64,000 nt of DNA from Pseudomonadota bacterium (GCA_021832305.1 JAKBLB010000006.1:1-64000), one strand, 5' to 3'; numbered from the stretch's first letter, positions 47,579 to 56,822 are shown. The notes: generated from the letters alone by a model not told the origin. A program made the numbers and translations.

Positions 47579-50173
47579 TCATGCGATTCGTTCGAGGAGC
47601 CACTGCAGCAATCGATCGCTGGATTCCTGATGTTTGGCGGGGGAGTTAGGGGCGGTGAGAACCTCCAGATGGCCGATTCCGATTTTGTTTTCCAGTGGAT
47701 GACGTAACAGGAAACTTCTGAAGGGGCAGGTCTCCGGGGGCGGTACGAAAAATTGGGGAGTCGTGGGATCATACCTCAGGTGGCGCCAATAATAGGCCAG
47801 GGCACCCAGATAAGATTGAAACGTGTTTTGAGTGACGAGGTTGAAATCGATGGGGCAAGTCCAGGATTTCAGTGCCTTGATCGGCATGGGTCTGGCGAGC
47901 GCGTATCCCTGACCAAACCGTCCCCCCAGAAGCATGACGACCTCGATGATGTCCATGTTTTCCAGGCCTTCGACGATCACGGTTCGTTCAAAATCCTGAC
48001 CGATCCGGATCATGGTTCGAATCAGTTTCAATGTCTTGATCGGATCGGAAGAGATGTTTTTCAGGATCGATCGGTCGATTTTGATGATATCAAAGGGAAA
48101 ATCCGAGAAACGCTGGAGGCTGCTGTAACCGGAACCCAGATCATCGATGGCCAACTGGACTCCCAGCCGATTCAGGCGTTTCATGGCCCGATCCACTTCA
48201 TGGATGTCAAATTCCTGGTCTTCCAGCAATTCCAGGGTCAACTGCTGGGGCAGCACCGCATGCTTGCGCAGATTCTCATCGATCCACATCGCACACTCGG
48301 GGTGGAGAAGGGTGCTGGGCGGAAGGTTCAGGGCGACATGCACTTCCTGACCATTTTCCTTGCTGGTTTTGATCAGTTCGAGGCATTGTTCCAGGCCTTG
48401 AAGGAAAAGGGTTGTCAGGTCACTGGCGCGCAATGCGGGGATGAACTCACTGGGTGGGATGACTTGCCCCGAGGGATCCACCAGGCGGGCCAGGGCTTCG
48501 ATCTTGACCAGGTTGCCCGTATGGAGGTCGATGACCGGTTGAACGAACATTTTCAGTCCGTTCGAATGCAATAATTTTCGATAAAAAGAAGAATTCGGGG
48601 TCTCTGGAGACCGGGTGACCGTGTGGTAGGTCACTGAAATCTGATGCCAGCGATTTTGTAACGAGGTGATAAAGGTCTGGATCCAGTCTACTGCAAACTG
48701 ATGGGGATAGCGGCCAATCAGGACAAGAATGGATTCGATGTCCTGAGCGCCGCGGATCGGGATGGCGACCGCACTGCGCACCCCAAGTGGGCGGAAAAAC
48801 GATTGCCAGACCTGGGTTCTCGGATCTTGGCCGTAGGCATTGCTGGTTTGTACCTGCCCCGTGTGCCAGGCGCAGGCAATCAGCCCTTGACCCGCCGGAG
48901 AACGGGTGTCCAGGAGGGGTTGCATGTCTGGGGTACTCAGAACCCGGGTCAACTCTGAAGACAGTGTTCCGGAACTTCGCTCGATGGAAAAAGAGCCCTG
49001 GGTGTTGGGGCGCAAAATTTGACAGGCCAGAATGCCGGGGAGGGCGGCCAGATCATCCAGTTCGGATTGTTTTTTCCTGCCATGGGTGAGAGGAGGAACG
49101 GAGAGATGCGCATTGTATTGATCCATGACCATCTGAATATGATCCAGTTGGACTTCGACGTCCAGCAACAATCGAGCCGCCATGGCGCGCATGATCTTGT
49201 GGCGCTCCCGAGCCATGAGCGGCATGGTATCGAGATGCCGACGAAAGATCGCCCAATAGGTACTCATGGCCCGGGTCAGCCAGGAGCCTGAAACGCCGAC
49301 GAGTGCATGAACCTGGCCTGCCTTGCGGGCCCGCGTCGTGATGGATTCAACGGTACTGTGGGGAGCAATCAGGGTTTTCAGATGGTTGGCCTGTGTTTCA
49401 AGCAGGTTTTTCCATTCATCGGGGGTCAAGCATTGGAGAATCTTCGAGGGAATGGACTGTTGTTGCAATTCCGCATAAAAAAAGCCAAAAAAATCGTTTC
49501 CGATCCGGTCCAGATGGCTTTGCACCGCATCGAGAGACTGAGTGGCGTCTTCCCCAAAGGGATCAAAGGGGGGTTCGATGGAGGGGGTGCTGGAGGGAAT
49601 GGGCCCCCAATGCCACCACTCCGGTCGATCATGTTTGTGGACCTTGGCCTGGTACATGGCCGCATCTGCTTTTCTGAGCAGTTCCCGAGGTCTCTTTCCG
49701 TCTTCCGGGTAGAGGGCCAGCCCCATGGTCATGCCAATGGTCAGCGGTTCTTCGGATTCGGACAGCATGAACGGCGATTCCACGGCTCGGTGCAGTCGTT
49801 CCAGGCGGTTTTTGAGTTCGTTGGGGACATCGTCTCCCAATGCATTGAATATGACAACGAATTCATCCCCCTCTAATCTGGCCAGGAAGTTTTCTTCACC
49901 GAGATGGCTTTTCAAACGCAGGGTCAGTTCGGTCAATACGACATCCCCTTTTTCATGCCCCAATGAATCGTTGAGCGATTTGAAATCATCCAGGTCGATG
50001 ATCCCCACGGCCATGATCTGCCGCCGTTGCATGGCCTGTTCCAGGGCCAGAGGCAAGTATTCATTCAGAGCCAGACGGTTGGGCAACCCGGTCAACGGGT
50101 CTGTGCGTGCCAGATGCGCTTCATCTTCCTGTGGTGAAGGAGTGACCGAATTGCCCTGTTCAGAAAGATTCAC
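47579..50173 (-). CDS. GGDEF-globin-like-GAF-EAL c-di-GMP protein
   Basis: Large soluble protein (864 aa). The GGDEF domain comes first ([42 protein letters not shown] in place of GGDEF). A globin-like region follows (about 215-330) with a candidate haem His near residue 289 (GQVHALVGV), then a GAF-like domain (about 380-520) and an EAL domain with EALARL, NLPPSTLL, LELLEDQ, IDDLGSGYSS, IKIDRSI and VEGLEN, which looks active. About 110 unassigned residues end the protein. There is no ATG start: GTG (50173) or TTG (50176) follows GGGGTGG. It is co-directional with the operon downstream. Confidence 0.85.
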   Translation of the reverse strand: MNLSEQGNSVTPSPQEDEAHLARTDPLTGLPNRLALNEYLPLALEQAMQRRQIMAVGIIDLDDFKSLNDSLGHEKGDVVLTELTLRLKSHLGEENFLARLEGDEFVVIFNALGDDVPNELKNRLERLHRAVESPFMLSESEEPLTIGMTMGLALYPEDGKRPRELLRKADAAMYQAKVHKHDRPEWWHWGPIPSSTPSIEPPFDPFGEDATQSLDAVQSHLDRIGNDFFGFFYAELQQQSIPSKILQCLTPDEWKNLLETQANHLKTLIAPHSTVESITTRARKAGQVHALVGVSGSWLTRAMSTYWAIFRRHLDTMPLMARERHKIMRAMAARLLLDVEVQLDHIQMVMDQYNAHLSVPPLTHGRKKQSELDDLAALPGILACQILRPNTQGSFSIERSSGTLSSELTRVLSTPDMQPLLDTRSPAGQGLIACAWHTGQVQTSNAYGQDPRTQVWQSFFRPLGVRSAVAIPIRGAQDIESILVLIGRYPHQFAVDWIQTFITSLQNRWHQISVTYHTVTRSPETPNSSFYRKLLHSNGLKMFVQPVIDLHTGNLVKIEALARLVDPSGQVIPPSEFIPALRASDLTTLFLQGLEQCLELIKTSKENGQEVHVALNLPPSTLLHPECAMWIDENLRKHAVLPQQLTLELLEDQEFDIHEVDRAMKRLNRLGVQLAIDDLGSGYSSLQRFSDFPFDIIKIDRSILKNISSDPIKTLKLIRTMIRIGQDFERTVIVEGLENMDIIEVVMLLGGRFGQGYALARPMPIKALKSWTCPIDFNLVTQNTFQSYLGALAYYWRHLRYDPTTPQFFVPPPETCPFRSFLLRHPLENKIGIGHLEVLTAPNSPAKHQESSDRLLQWLLERIA

Positions 50174-50343
50174 CAAAAACCACCCCGATGAAAGAGATTG
50201 ACACCGATAAAATACAACCCGTCCCTACCCCATCTGAGAAAAGGAAGTTTGAGTTTTTTCAATTCCAGGACAGGAAAATTGTACGACTCTTCCTGTCGGT
50301 CCGCTTATTTTATAGATGTGTCGGGTTTTTGTCTGAATTGTAA

Positions 50344-53139
50344 TCAGAGATGGCTCAACAACGTCCGGGCTTCATTTTTTTGAGGGAATTCCTTGGGGCT
50401 GCGGACGAGTTCCTCGAGAACCCGGCGCCCCTGGTCCTTGTCCCCCGTTTGCACGAGCGCTACGGCATAGTGGTACTGAATATCCAGCGCTTCAGGCATT
50501 CGGGTGGCGACCGGTTTTAACAACTCCAGTCCTTTTTGGGGATTCCCCTGGCGGGTATAGATCCATCCCAGGGTATCCTGAATATTCGGATTGTCGGGGG
50601 CCAGCTGGTAAGCTTTCTGGGCAGTGGCCAAGGCCTGGGGATTATGGGTTTCCAGATACAGATACGCCAGATTGTTCAAGACAACCGGGTTATTGGGAGT
50701 CTTTTGCAGAAGAAACCGGTATTGTTCGATGGCCGATGTCTGATTGTTTTCGACCAGATCCCGTGAGGCAAGATAGTTGCGACTCACCAGGTCGTCAGGG
50801 TGCAGGGTCAACCAGCGTCGGATATGCTGGTCGGCTTCCTGGGTTTTTCCGCTTTGGATCAGGGCATTATCCAGTTTGATCTCACCCACGGTGGTGGCGA
50901 ACACCTTTTGAGCCTGAGCGTAGGCGGTAATGGCTATGTCATAGTGTTTCTGCTGGAAGGCGATATCACCTTCCAGAATCGCGCCTTCGGGAGATGTTGG
51001 ATGGGACCGGGTGTAATTTTCCGCCAGACTTTGTGCTTCTGCGTACTTCCCGGTCGTGAGTTCAAGTCCTACCAAGCGGTTCAAGGCATTCAGATTGTCG
51101 GGCTGCAGTTGCAGGGATTTTTTCAGGGAGGCGATGGCGGCCTCGTTGTCATTGCTCAGGTTTTGGGCCATCGCCAGGCGCAGATAGGCCAGGGAAGATT
51201 TCGGGTTCAGTTCGACGATTTTGGCATAGGTGGTGACGGCTTCCTTGTTTTTGCCTGTTTTCAGTTGAGTCTCGGCCAGAAGTTCCAAGGCCATGGAATT
51301 GTTCGGGTTGGCCGTGACTGCGGCCTGAGCCTGGTCGAGGGCTGCCCCTTCCTGCTGCTTCTTCAGGTAATAACTGATCAGTTCCACATTCGGAGCCGCT
51401 GCGGTGGGGTTGGCGACAGCCGCTTTCTTCAGCCAATCCACATAGGTCTGTTCCTGTCCTTGCAGGGCGGCCAGACCGGCCAGCGCTTCCATGGCCTGGA
51501 GGTTTTTCTGGTCATGACTCAAAACGGATTCGAGCGTTTTCTGTGCACCAGGGATATCGTGCTTTTTTACGGACAGTTGAGCAAGATTCAAGGCGGCCGG
51601 GCTATAGGTGGGATCCAGGGTCAGCGCCCGGGTAAAACTATTCTGGGCAGCCGTCAGGTCATTCAAGCCAATATAGGCGGCTCCCTGAAGATTGTAGGCG
51701 TTGGGGTCCCTGGGATTTTTGCTGATCAGTAACTGGATGCTTTTGAGGGCTTTTTCGTAACTTTTATTGCCTAGATAGGTCAGGGCCAGGGCATTGTCGG
51801 CCTGAAGATAGTTGGGGTCCAGCCGGGTGGCTGCTTCGAGATCGGAAATTGCACGGTTTTCCTGGCCCGTGGCCAGCAGCGTCAAGGCGAGTTGAGTGCG
51901 TAGAACGGCATTCTGGGGATTCTTCTGGGCTGAGAGGGCGAGGACTTGAGAGGCCTTCTCGAAATTGCCCGAATCGGTGTAGATCTGGGCTGCCAGGGCA
52001 TTGGTTTCAGGGTCTGCTTGTTCTGATCCCAGCAGGGGCGTCAGCGTTTTGAGGGCTTCCTGGGGTTGATGTTCCTTGAGTTCGACGCGGGCCAGCATTT
52101 TTCTGGCATAGTCATTTTTTGGAAAAGCTTCTACGAACCGACTCAAATCCTTTTGAGCTTCCTCGTAGTGGGTGAGTTGCAGGGCCGTCAAACCACGCAA
52201 AAGGACGGCGGGCATGAAATCCGGGGCGGACTTCATCACCGTGTCCAGGTCGTCTCGCGCCACCAGATACCGTTTGTTCCCGTAATCGATGAGTGCCTGC
52301 AGGTATTTGCCCATGAGGGTATTGGGCAAAACCTTGTTGTAGGTGTTGACTTCGGCTTCGGCTTGATCCATCTTCCCCAGGGTCAGATACAGCGACGCCA
52401 GACTGGCCAGCGCCGGGCCGCTTTTGGGGTCGGCAACCAAAGCCTGTTGATAGGCGGAGAGGACATCCTCGGGACGCGCGCCATGGCTACGCAACAGGTC
52501 GCCTTTCATGATCCAGGCAGTGGCGTCCTGGGGACTGGTTTGGGTGATTTGGTCAACGAGTCGGGTGGCTTCATCGGTTTTCCCCTGAGACAGCAGGAAA
52601 CGGGCTTGGCCCCGTTGCGCCCGGGAATCCTTGGGGGCCAGTTGAAGACCCTTGTCGAAGGACTCCTGGGCATGGGGAAGATCATTCAATCCCAGATAGC
52701 CATCGCCGCGCAGGACCCAAAGTCCTGCCTGTTGAGCCGGGGGGAGGGCAGGGTTGGGTTGAATCTCGTCGATGACTTTCTGGAATTCTCCTCGAGCGAG
52801 ATAGGCTTGCCCCAAGGCTTCCTCAACTTCGCCATGGGTGTTCCCGGACTGGAGAACCCGGTGCAGTTCGTCTTCAGCGGCGGCCAGATTTCCGGTATTC
52901 AGGTAAATGGTTCCCAACAGTGTGCGCGCTTGTATATTGTTGGGATCTTTCTGGAGTGCGTTCTTGAGTTGAATGATGGCGGATTGTTCTTTTCCTTGGG
53001 CCTGATAACTCTGGGCTTCCTTGATCATGTCCGGAACGGAGGCGCTTTTTCCACAGCCGGAGAGGGTGAAAACAGAAAAAACCAGTGTCGAACAAAGGAC
53101 TGCGAGCGGGGTTGTCCGGACTTTGAGGGAATGGGACAT
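50344..53139 (-). CDS. prsT: PEP-CTERM system TPR-repeat lipoprotein PrsT
   Basis: The 931-aa lipoprotein has a signal ending TLSGCG (lipid Cys29) and then more than 20 tetratricopeptide repeats throughout, with the pattern of the exosortase-linked family PrsT (MIKEAQSYQAQGKEQSAIIQLKNALQKDP, in parts, at the start). It is found with exosortase A loci that make exopolysaccharide and sort PEP-CTERM proteins, probably as an assembly scaffold in the periplasm. It is followed upstream by the exosortase-associated hydrolase genes on the same strand. Confidence 0.93.
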   Translation of the reverse strand: MSHSLKVRTTPLAVLCSTLVFSVFTLSGCGKSASVPDMIKEAQSYQAQGKEQSAIIQLKNALQKDPNNIQARTLLGTIYLNTGNLAAAEDELHRVLQSGNTHGEVEEALGQAYLARGEFQKVIDEIQPNPALPPAQQAGLWVLRGDGYLGLNDLPHAQESFDKGLQLAPKDSRAQRGQARFLLSQGKTDEATRLVDQITQTSPQDATAWIMKGDLLRSHGARPEDVLSAYQQALVADPKSGPALASLASLYLTLGKMDQAEAEVNTYNKVLPNTLMGKYLQALIDYGNKRYLVARDDLDTVMKSAPDFMPAVLLRGLTALQLTHYEEAQKDLSRFVEAFPKNDYARKMLARVELKEHQPQEALKTLTPLLGSEQADPETNALAAQIYTDSGNFEKASQVLALSAQKNPQNAVLRTQLALTLLATGQENRAISDLEAATRLDPNYLQADNALALTYLGNKSYEKALKSIQLLISKNPRDPNAYNLQGAAYIGLNDLTAAQNSFTRALTLDPTYSPAALNLAQLSVKKHDIPGAQKTLESVLSHDQKNLQAMEALAGLAALQGQEQTYVDWLKKAAVANPTAAAPNVELISYYLKKQQEGAALDQAQAAVTANPNNSMALELLAETQLKTGKNKEAVTTYAKIVELNPKSSLAYLRLAMAQNLSNDNEAAIASLKKSLQLQPDNLNALNRLVGLELTTGKYAEAQSLAENYTRSHPTSPEGAILEGDIAFQQKHYDIAITAYAQAQKVFATTVGEIKLDNALIQSGKTQEADQHIRRWLTLHPDDLVSRNYLASRDLVENNQTSAIEQYRFLLQKTPNNPVVLNNLAYLYLETHNPQALATAQKAYQLAPDNPNIQDTLGWIYTRQGNPQKGLELLKPVATRMPEALDIQYHYAVALVQTGDKDQGRRVLEELVRSPKEFPQKNEARTLLSHL

Positions 53140-53178
53140 GATCGTTGATTCCTTGAACGTTAAAAGGTGGACCCCCTG

Positions 53179-53184
53179 ATTATA
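53179..53184 (-). promoter_or_regulatory. Candidate -10 element upstream of prsT
   Basis: TATAAT on the minus strand, 40 bases before the prsT ATG. The matching -35 (TTCCAC or GTTCCA) is poor, so an activator may be needed. Confidence 0.3.
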
Positions 53185-53223
53185 ACGATATAACGCGTGC
53201 GTGGAACCTCAGGAGAATTCTTT

Positions 53224-54066
53224 TTACGCCAATGAGTTGACCCATTCTGCGCTGCACTGAATGACCTGATCGTTCCAGTGACGTTGTGAGAAGGTATGGT
53301 CCGCTTCAGGTAAGTCATGACGGGTGACGGCTGGGGAAGAAAGCCAGGATTTCCAGAGATCGGATGTTTTGACGGTATCCTCGAATTCCCGGGCGGTCAG
53401 ATCCTGGCCGCTGAGGATGAGCAGGGTTGGCCCGGCGTAGTCTGCCAGTGCGCGTTGCATTCTTTCAGGCAGGGGAAGGAGCGGGCCTCGAGGGGCTGGT
53501 GACTGAGTCGTTTTCAGGACGGCGGTGCAGAGTTCCCGGAGTGACTGTGTCAACTTGAACTGTCCGGAGAGGATTTTTTTCCACAGTTGTGGATTGGTGA
53601 GACGGTTTCGGTAATAGTGCTTGATCTGTGCCTTTGCGAAACCTTGATCGGTACGGGTCCAGGGGTTGCAGAGAATCAGGCCGGCAATCTCCGGATTGAC
53701 GCGGGTATGAAAGAGGGCGGCAGAGGCTGCATCGCAAAGTCCCCATAACACGAAGCGTCGGGTGGTCGGAGAATGAGCCAGGAACCCCTGGAGGGCTGAG
53801 GCGATGTCCTCCTGAATTTCTTCGAAATTCCGCAGAGCCCCCGTACTGTCCCCCATCCCCCGGTAATCGAAGCGCAGACTGGGGATGCCGTGTTGAGCCA
53901 GCCCCCGGGCCAGCAAGGTGAACTGACGATGGCTGCCGGTACGGCACTGGGGCCCGCCCACGATGATCAACACGCCGAGTTCGGAGGATTGCGCCGGCTG
54001 AGTCAGGATCCCCACCAGGGCATCTCCCTGGCATTCCAGCGTCAGCGGGATTTCAGCGTAGGGCAT
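53224..54066 (-). CDS. Exosortase A system-associated hydrolase 1
   Basis: Alpha/beta hydrolase-fold protein of 280 aa. It shows GVLIIVGGPQCRTGSHRQF near residue 29 (given in part), LRFDYRGMGDSTG, and the nucleophile elbow WGLCDAASAAL, where Cys stands in place of Ser, as in the known exosortase-associated family. The catalytic His is in ADHTFSQ. It probably modifies a lipid or glycan intermediate of the exosortase A locus; the reaction is unknown. The start MPYAEIPLTLECQGD overlaps the hydrolase 2 gene by 14 bases; a longer frame is rejected. Confidence 0.9.
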   Translation of the reverse strand: MPYAEIPLTLECQGDALVGILTQPAQSSELGVLIIVGGPQCRTGSHRQFTLLARGLAQHGIPSLRFDYRGMGDSTGALRNFEEIQEDIASALQGFLAHSPTTRRFVLWGLCDAASAALFHTRVNPEIAGLILCNPWTRTDQGFAKAQIKHYYRNRLTNPQLWKKILSGQFKLTQSLRELCTAVLKTTQSPAPRGPLLPLPERMQRALADYAGPTLLILSGQDLTAREFEDTVKTSDLWKSWLSSPAVTRHDLPEADHTFSQRHWNDQVIQCSAEWVNSLA

Positions 54067-54877
54067 GAACCATCTGCTCGGTGGATCGGGCGATGAGGTC
54101 CGGGCAATCCGTGATTTCCTGGGTCTGCCAAAAGGGTTCTCCGGCAAAGGAATGGAACGTGACGCGCGCCCCTCGGGTTTGCCAGGATTCGAGAATGCGC
54201 TGGGTTGCCGGTGCAGGCAGACCTTGAGGTCCCTGCAATTCGAACCATTGAATCGGCAGGGGTAGAGGGGGAGCGTCCGCAACGTTGACATGATCCAGCG
54301 CATGGGTCAATGCCGGGTTGAGGTCGTATCCGCCGATCTCCAGAATTTCTCCCTGGAGGAGTTTTTCCCTGAGCATTTGGGTCGTCACCCTGGATGTGTT
54401 TCCGGAAGTCATCTCCGCAGCCACCCGCAGGCGCAGAAACTGGGTCAGGAAAGTCGAACCGTTGAATACAGGCTGCCACAGGACACAGGGTAACGGGGTT
54501 TCTCGTCCAAGAAAATCCAGAGCCAGCAAGGCGCCCAGTCTCAATCCCCACAGGCCCACCGGACACTGGAAACGGGTCGCAAGCCAGGCCAATCCCAAGC
54601 GCAGGTCATCGTGCCACGTTTCCCAGCGTGTTTCGCGCAGCTCGCCGTCGCTGTCTCCGCAGCCATGAAGGTCCATCACCAGAACGGCGATGCCCGAGGC
54701 CGCCAGCGCGCGGGCCTGCAGCGAGATCATCCGGCGCGATTTGTTCATTTCCTCGCCAAAGGGGGGCACATACAACCAGGCACCAGAAGGCGCCTGGAGG
54801 GGCGTATGAAGCACACAGAATCGTTTTCCCTCGGCGGCCTGAAGATAAAAAGGCGCGGGGAACGGCGGATCGCTCAT
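54053..54877 (-). CDS. Exosortase A system-associated hydrolase 2
   Basis: The 274-aa alpha/beta hydrolase-like protein starts with PPFPAPFYLQAAEGKRFCVLH and shows VPPFGEEMNKSRRM near residue 38, VLVMDLHGCGDSDGEL near 66, and the elbow GLWGLRLGALLALDFLG near 103, in which Arg occupies the nucleophile position. It may therefore be non-catalytic or use another mechanism. It belongs to the hydrolase/ACP set of exosortase A loci. It overlaps the acyl carrier protein gene by four bases and hydrolase 1 by 14. Confidence 0.9.
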   Translation of the reverse strand: MSDPPFPAPFYLQAAEGKRFCVLHTPLQAPSGAWLYVPPFGEEMNKSRRMISLQARALAASGIAVLVMDLHGCGDSDGELRETRWETWHDDLRLGLAWLATRFQCPVGLWGLRLGALLALDFLGRETPLPCVLWQPVFNGSTFLTQFLRLRVAAEMTSGNTSRVTTQMLREKLLQGEILEIGGYDLNPALTHALDHVNVADAPPLPLPIQWFELQGPQGLPAPATQRILESWQTRGARVTFHSFAGEPFWQTQEITDCPDLIARSTEQMVHALR

Positions 54878-55125
54878 GGACGTAACTTGTGATCCACAAA
54901 GGCGGTCAGCGTGCCCAACGTACCGAATACTTCCGCATTGATTTCGTCATCATCGATGGTGAAACCGAAATGCTCCTCCAGCGTGGTGATCAGATTGACC
55001 ACCGCCATGGAATCCAGTTCGGGAATGCTGCCCAGTAACGGGGTTTCGGCATGAAATGTAGAAACACGCGGACCAAGTTGCAGCACTTGATCCAATAGAT
55101 CCCGAAGGGCGTTTTCAGTACTCAT
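54874..55125 (-). CDS. Acyl carrier protein, exosortase-associated
   Basis: Acidic protein of 83 aa with the phosphopantetheine attachment Ser39 in PELDSMAVVNLITTLEE and the helix pattern of ACPs. It is coupled to hydrolase 2, as in other exosortase A loci, where an acyl-CoA ligase and amidotransferase usually complete the set; these are not in the window. The start MSTENALRDLL was chosen over an in-frame ATG 33 bases earlier. Confidence 0.92.
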   Translation of the reverse strand: MSTENALRDLLDQVLQLGPRVSTFHAETPLLGSIPELDSMAVVNLITTLEEHFGFTIDDDEINAEVFGTLGTLTAFVDHKLRP

Positions 55126-55189
55126 GACAGGAATCTCTCCAGAATCGACCTGCCGCATTATATACGAGAAGTCAGGAGACGATTCCTTG

Positions 55190-55939
55190 TCACCGCACCA
55201 CAGAATCCTGGACCTGGGCGATTTTTCTTTTGGTGGCGTACACGATACCGAACAAGCCGAGACAGATCAGCACCAGGGGCATGGGTTCGGGAACGGGCTT
55301 GGGAGGCAGGTGGTCTCTCATCCCGGAATTGGTAAAGGCGGTGGAATATGCTGCTCCGTTGGCGTCCGTTCCGTAGGCCACGGCGAAGGTTCCTTCGGGC
55401 AAGAGGTTGGTGGTGATGTTGAGGTAATCGTTCCCGGCAAACCCGCTGGTATTGAGGGAGAATACATAGATTCCAAAATTCTTTGCGCTGATGCCGTCGA
55501 CCGCCAAATCCGCACCACTCCAATTGGTGAAACTGTTGGATTTGTTTGCGCCCGAAAGGCCCAGAAAACTGTAGACATTCGAGGAAGACATGGCCCCGGC
55601 ATACTTGTCAAAGGCTGTGGAAACGTTGGTCGAATGTCCTGTGGTGTCGATGAGCGAGGCGCCCAGCACGGAGTTTTCGATGGCAGAACTGGCCGAAGCG
55701 GTATTGGCCACCCCCAGAATCAGGTAGACAGGGCTATTGAGCGCCGGCGCACTGGCAGAGTTCTGATAGATGTCGAACACTGCATTGATGTTGTTGACTT
55801 CGGTGCCATAAATCGGGCAGCCGCCGGTGGCGCAGGTCGTGCCGTAGCCACTGCCGATATGGAGGGTGGAACCGGCGCTGGCAACGGTGGAGGCCAGGGA
55901 GAGGAGGAGCAGCGATAAAAGCGCAGTGATCTTGCCCAT
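55190..55939 (-). CDS. PEP-CTERM sorting domain protein
   Basis: Exported protein of 249 aa: a signal peptide (MGKITALLSLLLLSLASTVA, cleavage near residue 22), a Ser/Thr/Asn/Gly-rich middle typical of secreted PEP-CTERM proteins, and a C-terminal sorting signal KPVPEPMPLVLICLGLFGIV followed by KRK. The VPEP motif precedes the transmembrane helix, so it is a substrate of exosortase A for surface or EPS attachment. A tail of about ten residues follows the basic cluster. A sigma-54-type promoter lies 46 bases upstream. Confidence 0.9.
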   Translation of the reverse strand: MGKITALLSLLLLSLASTVASAGSTLHIGSGYGTTCATGGCPIYGTEVNNINAVFDIYQNSASAPALNSPVYLILGVANTASASSAIENSVLGASLIDTTGHSTNVSTAFDKYAGAMSSSNVYSFLGLSGANKSNSFTNWSGADLAVDGISAKNFGIYVFSLNTSGFAGNDYLNITTNLLPEGTFAVAYGTDANGAAYSTAFTNSGMRDHLPPKPVPEPMPLVLICLGLFGIVYATKRKIAQVQDSVVR

Positions 55940-55984
55940 GGTTCATTCCTTCATTTCAAGTAATTAAGGTGACCACCGACATAA

Positions 55985-56000
55985 AGCAATAGGCGTACCA
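55985..56000 (-). promoter_or_regulatory. Sigma-54 (RpoN) promoter of the PEP-CTERM gene
   Basis: On the minus strand TGGTACGCCTATTGCT matches the -24/-12 consensus TGGCACG-N4-TTGCW with a single change (C to T). The invariant GG and GC are correctly spaced. The start point would be near 55974, about 35 bases before the ATG. PEP-CTERM genes of exosortase A systems are known to be controlled by the PrsK/PrsR two-component system with sigma-54, so the site fits the context; prsK and prsR are not in the window. Confidence 0.75.
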
Positions 56001-56118
56001 ATTAAATATATTTTGATATTTTTCAAATAATTATGTTTTTATTTAGGGGTTTCCCCTTGGGTAGATGAAAAAATATGTAAAGAAATTCGACAGAATGGAT
56101 CCTGTCGAAGGGTGCGTC

Positions 56119-56514
56119 TCACAAAAGTCGTGCTGAGTGTCCCTGAGCCGTGAGAAGCGACACCGCCCTTTTGTCGAAGGAAACGAAGGTTTCTCCGCCC
56201 AGCCAGTTGCCCTCGTGGGCAATGACGCCATCGGCAAAATCCCCGCCAGTTTCGAGCACCGACAGGCCAGCCTCCACGGCCGGCCTATTCACTTCCACAT
56301 TGGCGGCGGCAAGTAGGACGCGGATCGCGGCGGCGGCATCCGAGGGCTGGAGGCCGTATACCCTGAGCAGAACCCACACAAATTCGCACAGGCACGGAAG
56401 CGCGACCGCAATCAATTCGGCATCCGCCAAAACTTTGGCGGCGATGCTCGCTTGTGCGGGGTCGTCACAGACAGCAGCACGAACAAGTACGTTGGTATCA
56501 ACAGAAACTTTCAT
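56119..56514 (-). CDS. PIN-domain toxin (VapC-like)
   Basis: The 131-aa PIN-domain ribonuclease has the acidic residues in [11 protein letters not shown] (Asp6), [19 protein letters not shown] and VSFDKRAV. It is the toxin partner of the AbrB-type antitoxin upstream; the two overlap by four bases. PIN toxins cleave tRNA or rRNA. The pair sits between the PEP-CTERM gene and the O-glycosylation ligase and looks like an insertion into the exosortase locus. Confidence 0.9.
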   Translation of the reverse strand: MKVSVDTNVLVRAAVCDDPAQASIAAKVLADAELIAVALPCLCEFVWVLLRVYGLQPSDAAAAIRVLLAAANVEVNRPAVEAGLSVLETGGDFADGVIAHEGNWLGGETFVSFDKRAVSLLTAQGHSARLL

Positions 56515-56762
56515 TCTTTACCCGCCCAGCCTTGTGCGGTTGCCGCGTTGATTTCCTCGATGGTGGCGATTTTCTTTGTCCGGCCCGCGAGCAATCCGAC
56601 GAAGTCAGCAATCGTTCCGGTTTGCCGGGCTGCTTTGATCACGCCCAGACCCTCCGGCAGCAAATCCAGTTCGATCTTTTCCCCGGGCTTGATGCCGAGG
56701 TGTTGCAGCACGTCTTTTCTAAAAGTCACTTGTCCTCGTGCGGTAACGGTCAATGTGGCCAT
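56511..56762 (-). CDS. AbrB/MazE-type antitoxin
   Basis: DNA-binding antitoxin of 83 aa with a swapped-hairpin AbrB fold: [35 protein letters not shown] (in parts), the usual TVTxKGQVT-type start. It neutralises the PIN toxin and represses the pair. The start at 56762 is preceded by a strong promoter and dyad; an upstream in-frame ATG is rejected because it would lie in the promoter. Confidence 0.9.
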   Translation of the reverse strand: MATLTVTARGQVTFRKDVLQHLGIKPGEKIELDLLPEGLGVIKAARQTGTIADFVGLLAGRTKKIATIEEINAATAQGWAGKE

Positions 56763-56793
56763 GGTGTCCTCACGGTGCCTGGATGGGATGCTT

Positions 56794-56822
56794 ATGGTAA
56801 TGTAAAATCGCATTACTGTCAA
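56794..56822 (-). promoter_or_regulatory. Promoter with embedded operator for the antitoxin-toxin pair
   Basis: On the minus strand a consensus -35 TTGACA (56817-56822), a 17-base spacer and -10 TACCAT (56794-56799). An inverted repeat GTAATG-N8-CATTAC (56797-56816) fills the spacer, the expected place for an autorepressor such as the AbrB-type antitoxin. Confidence 0.65.
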
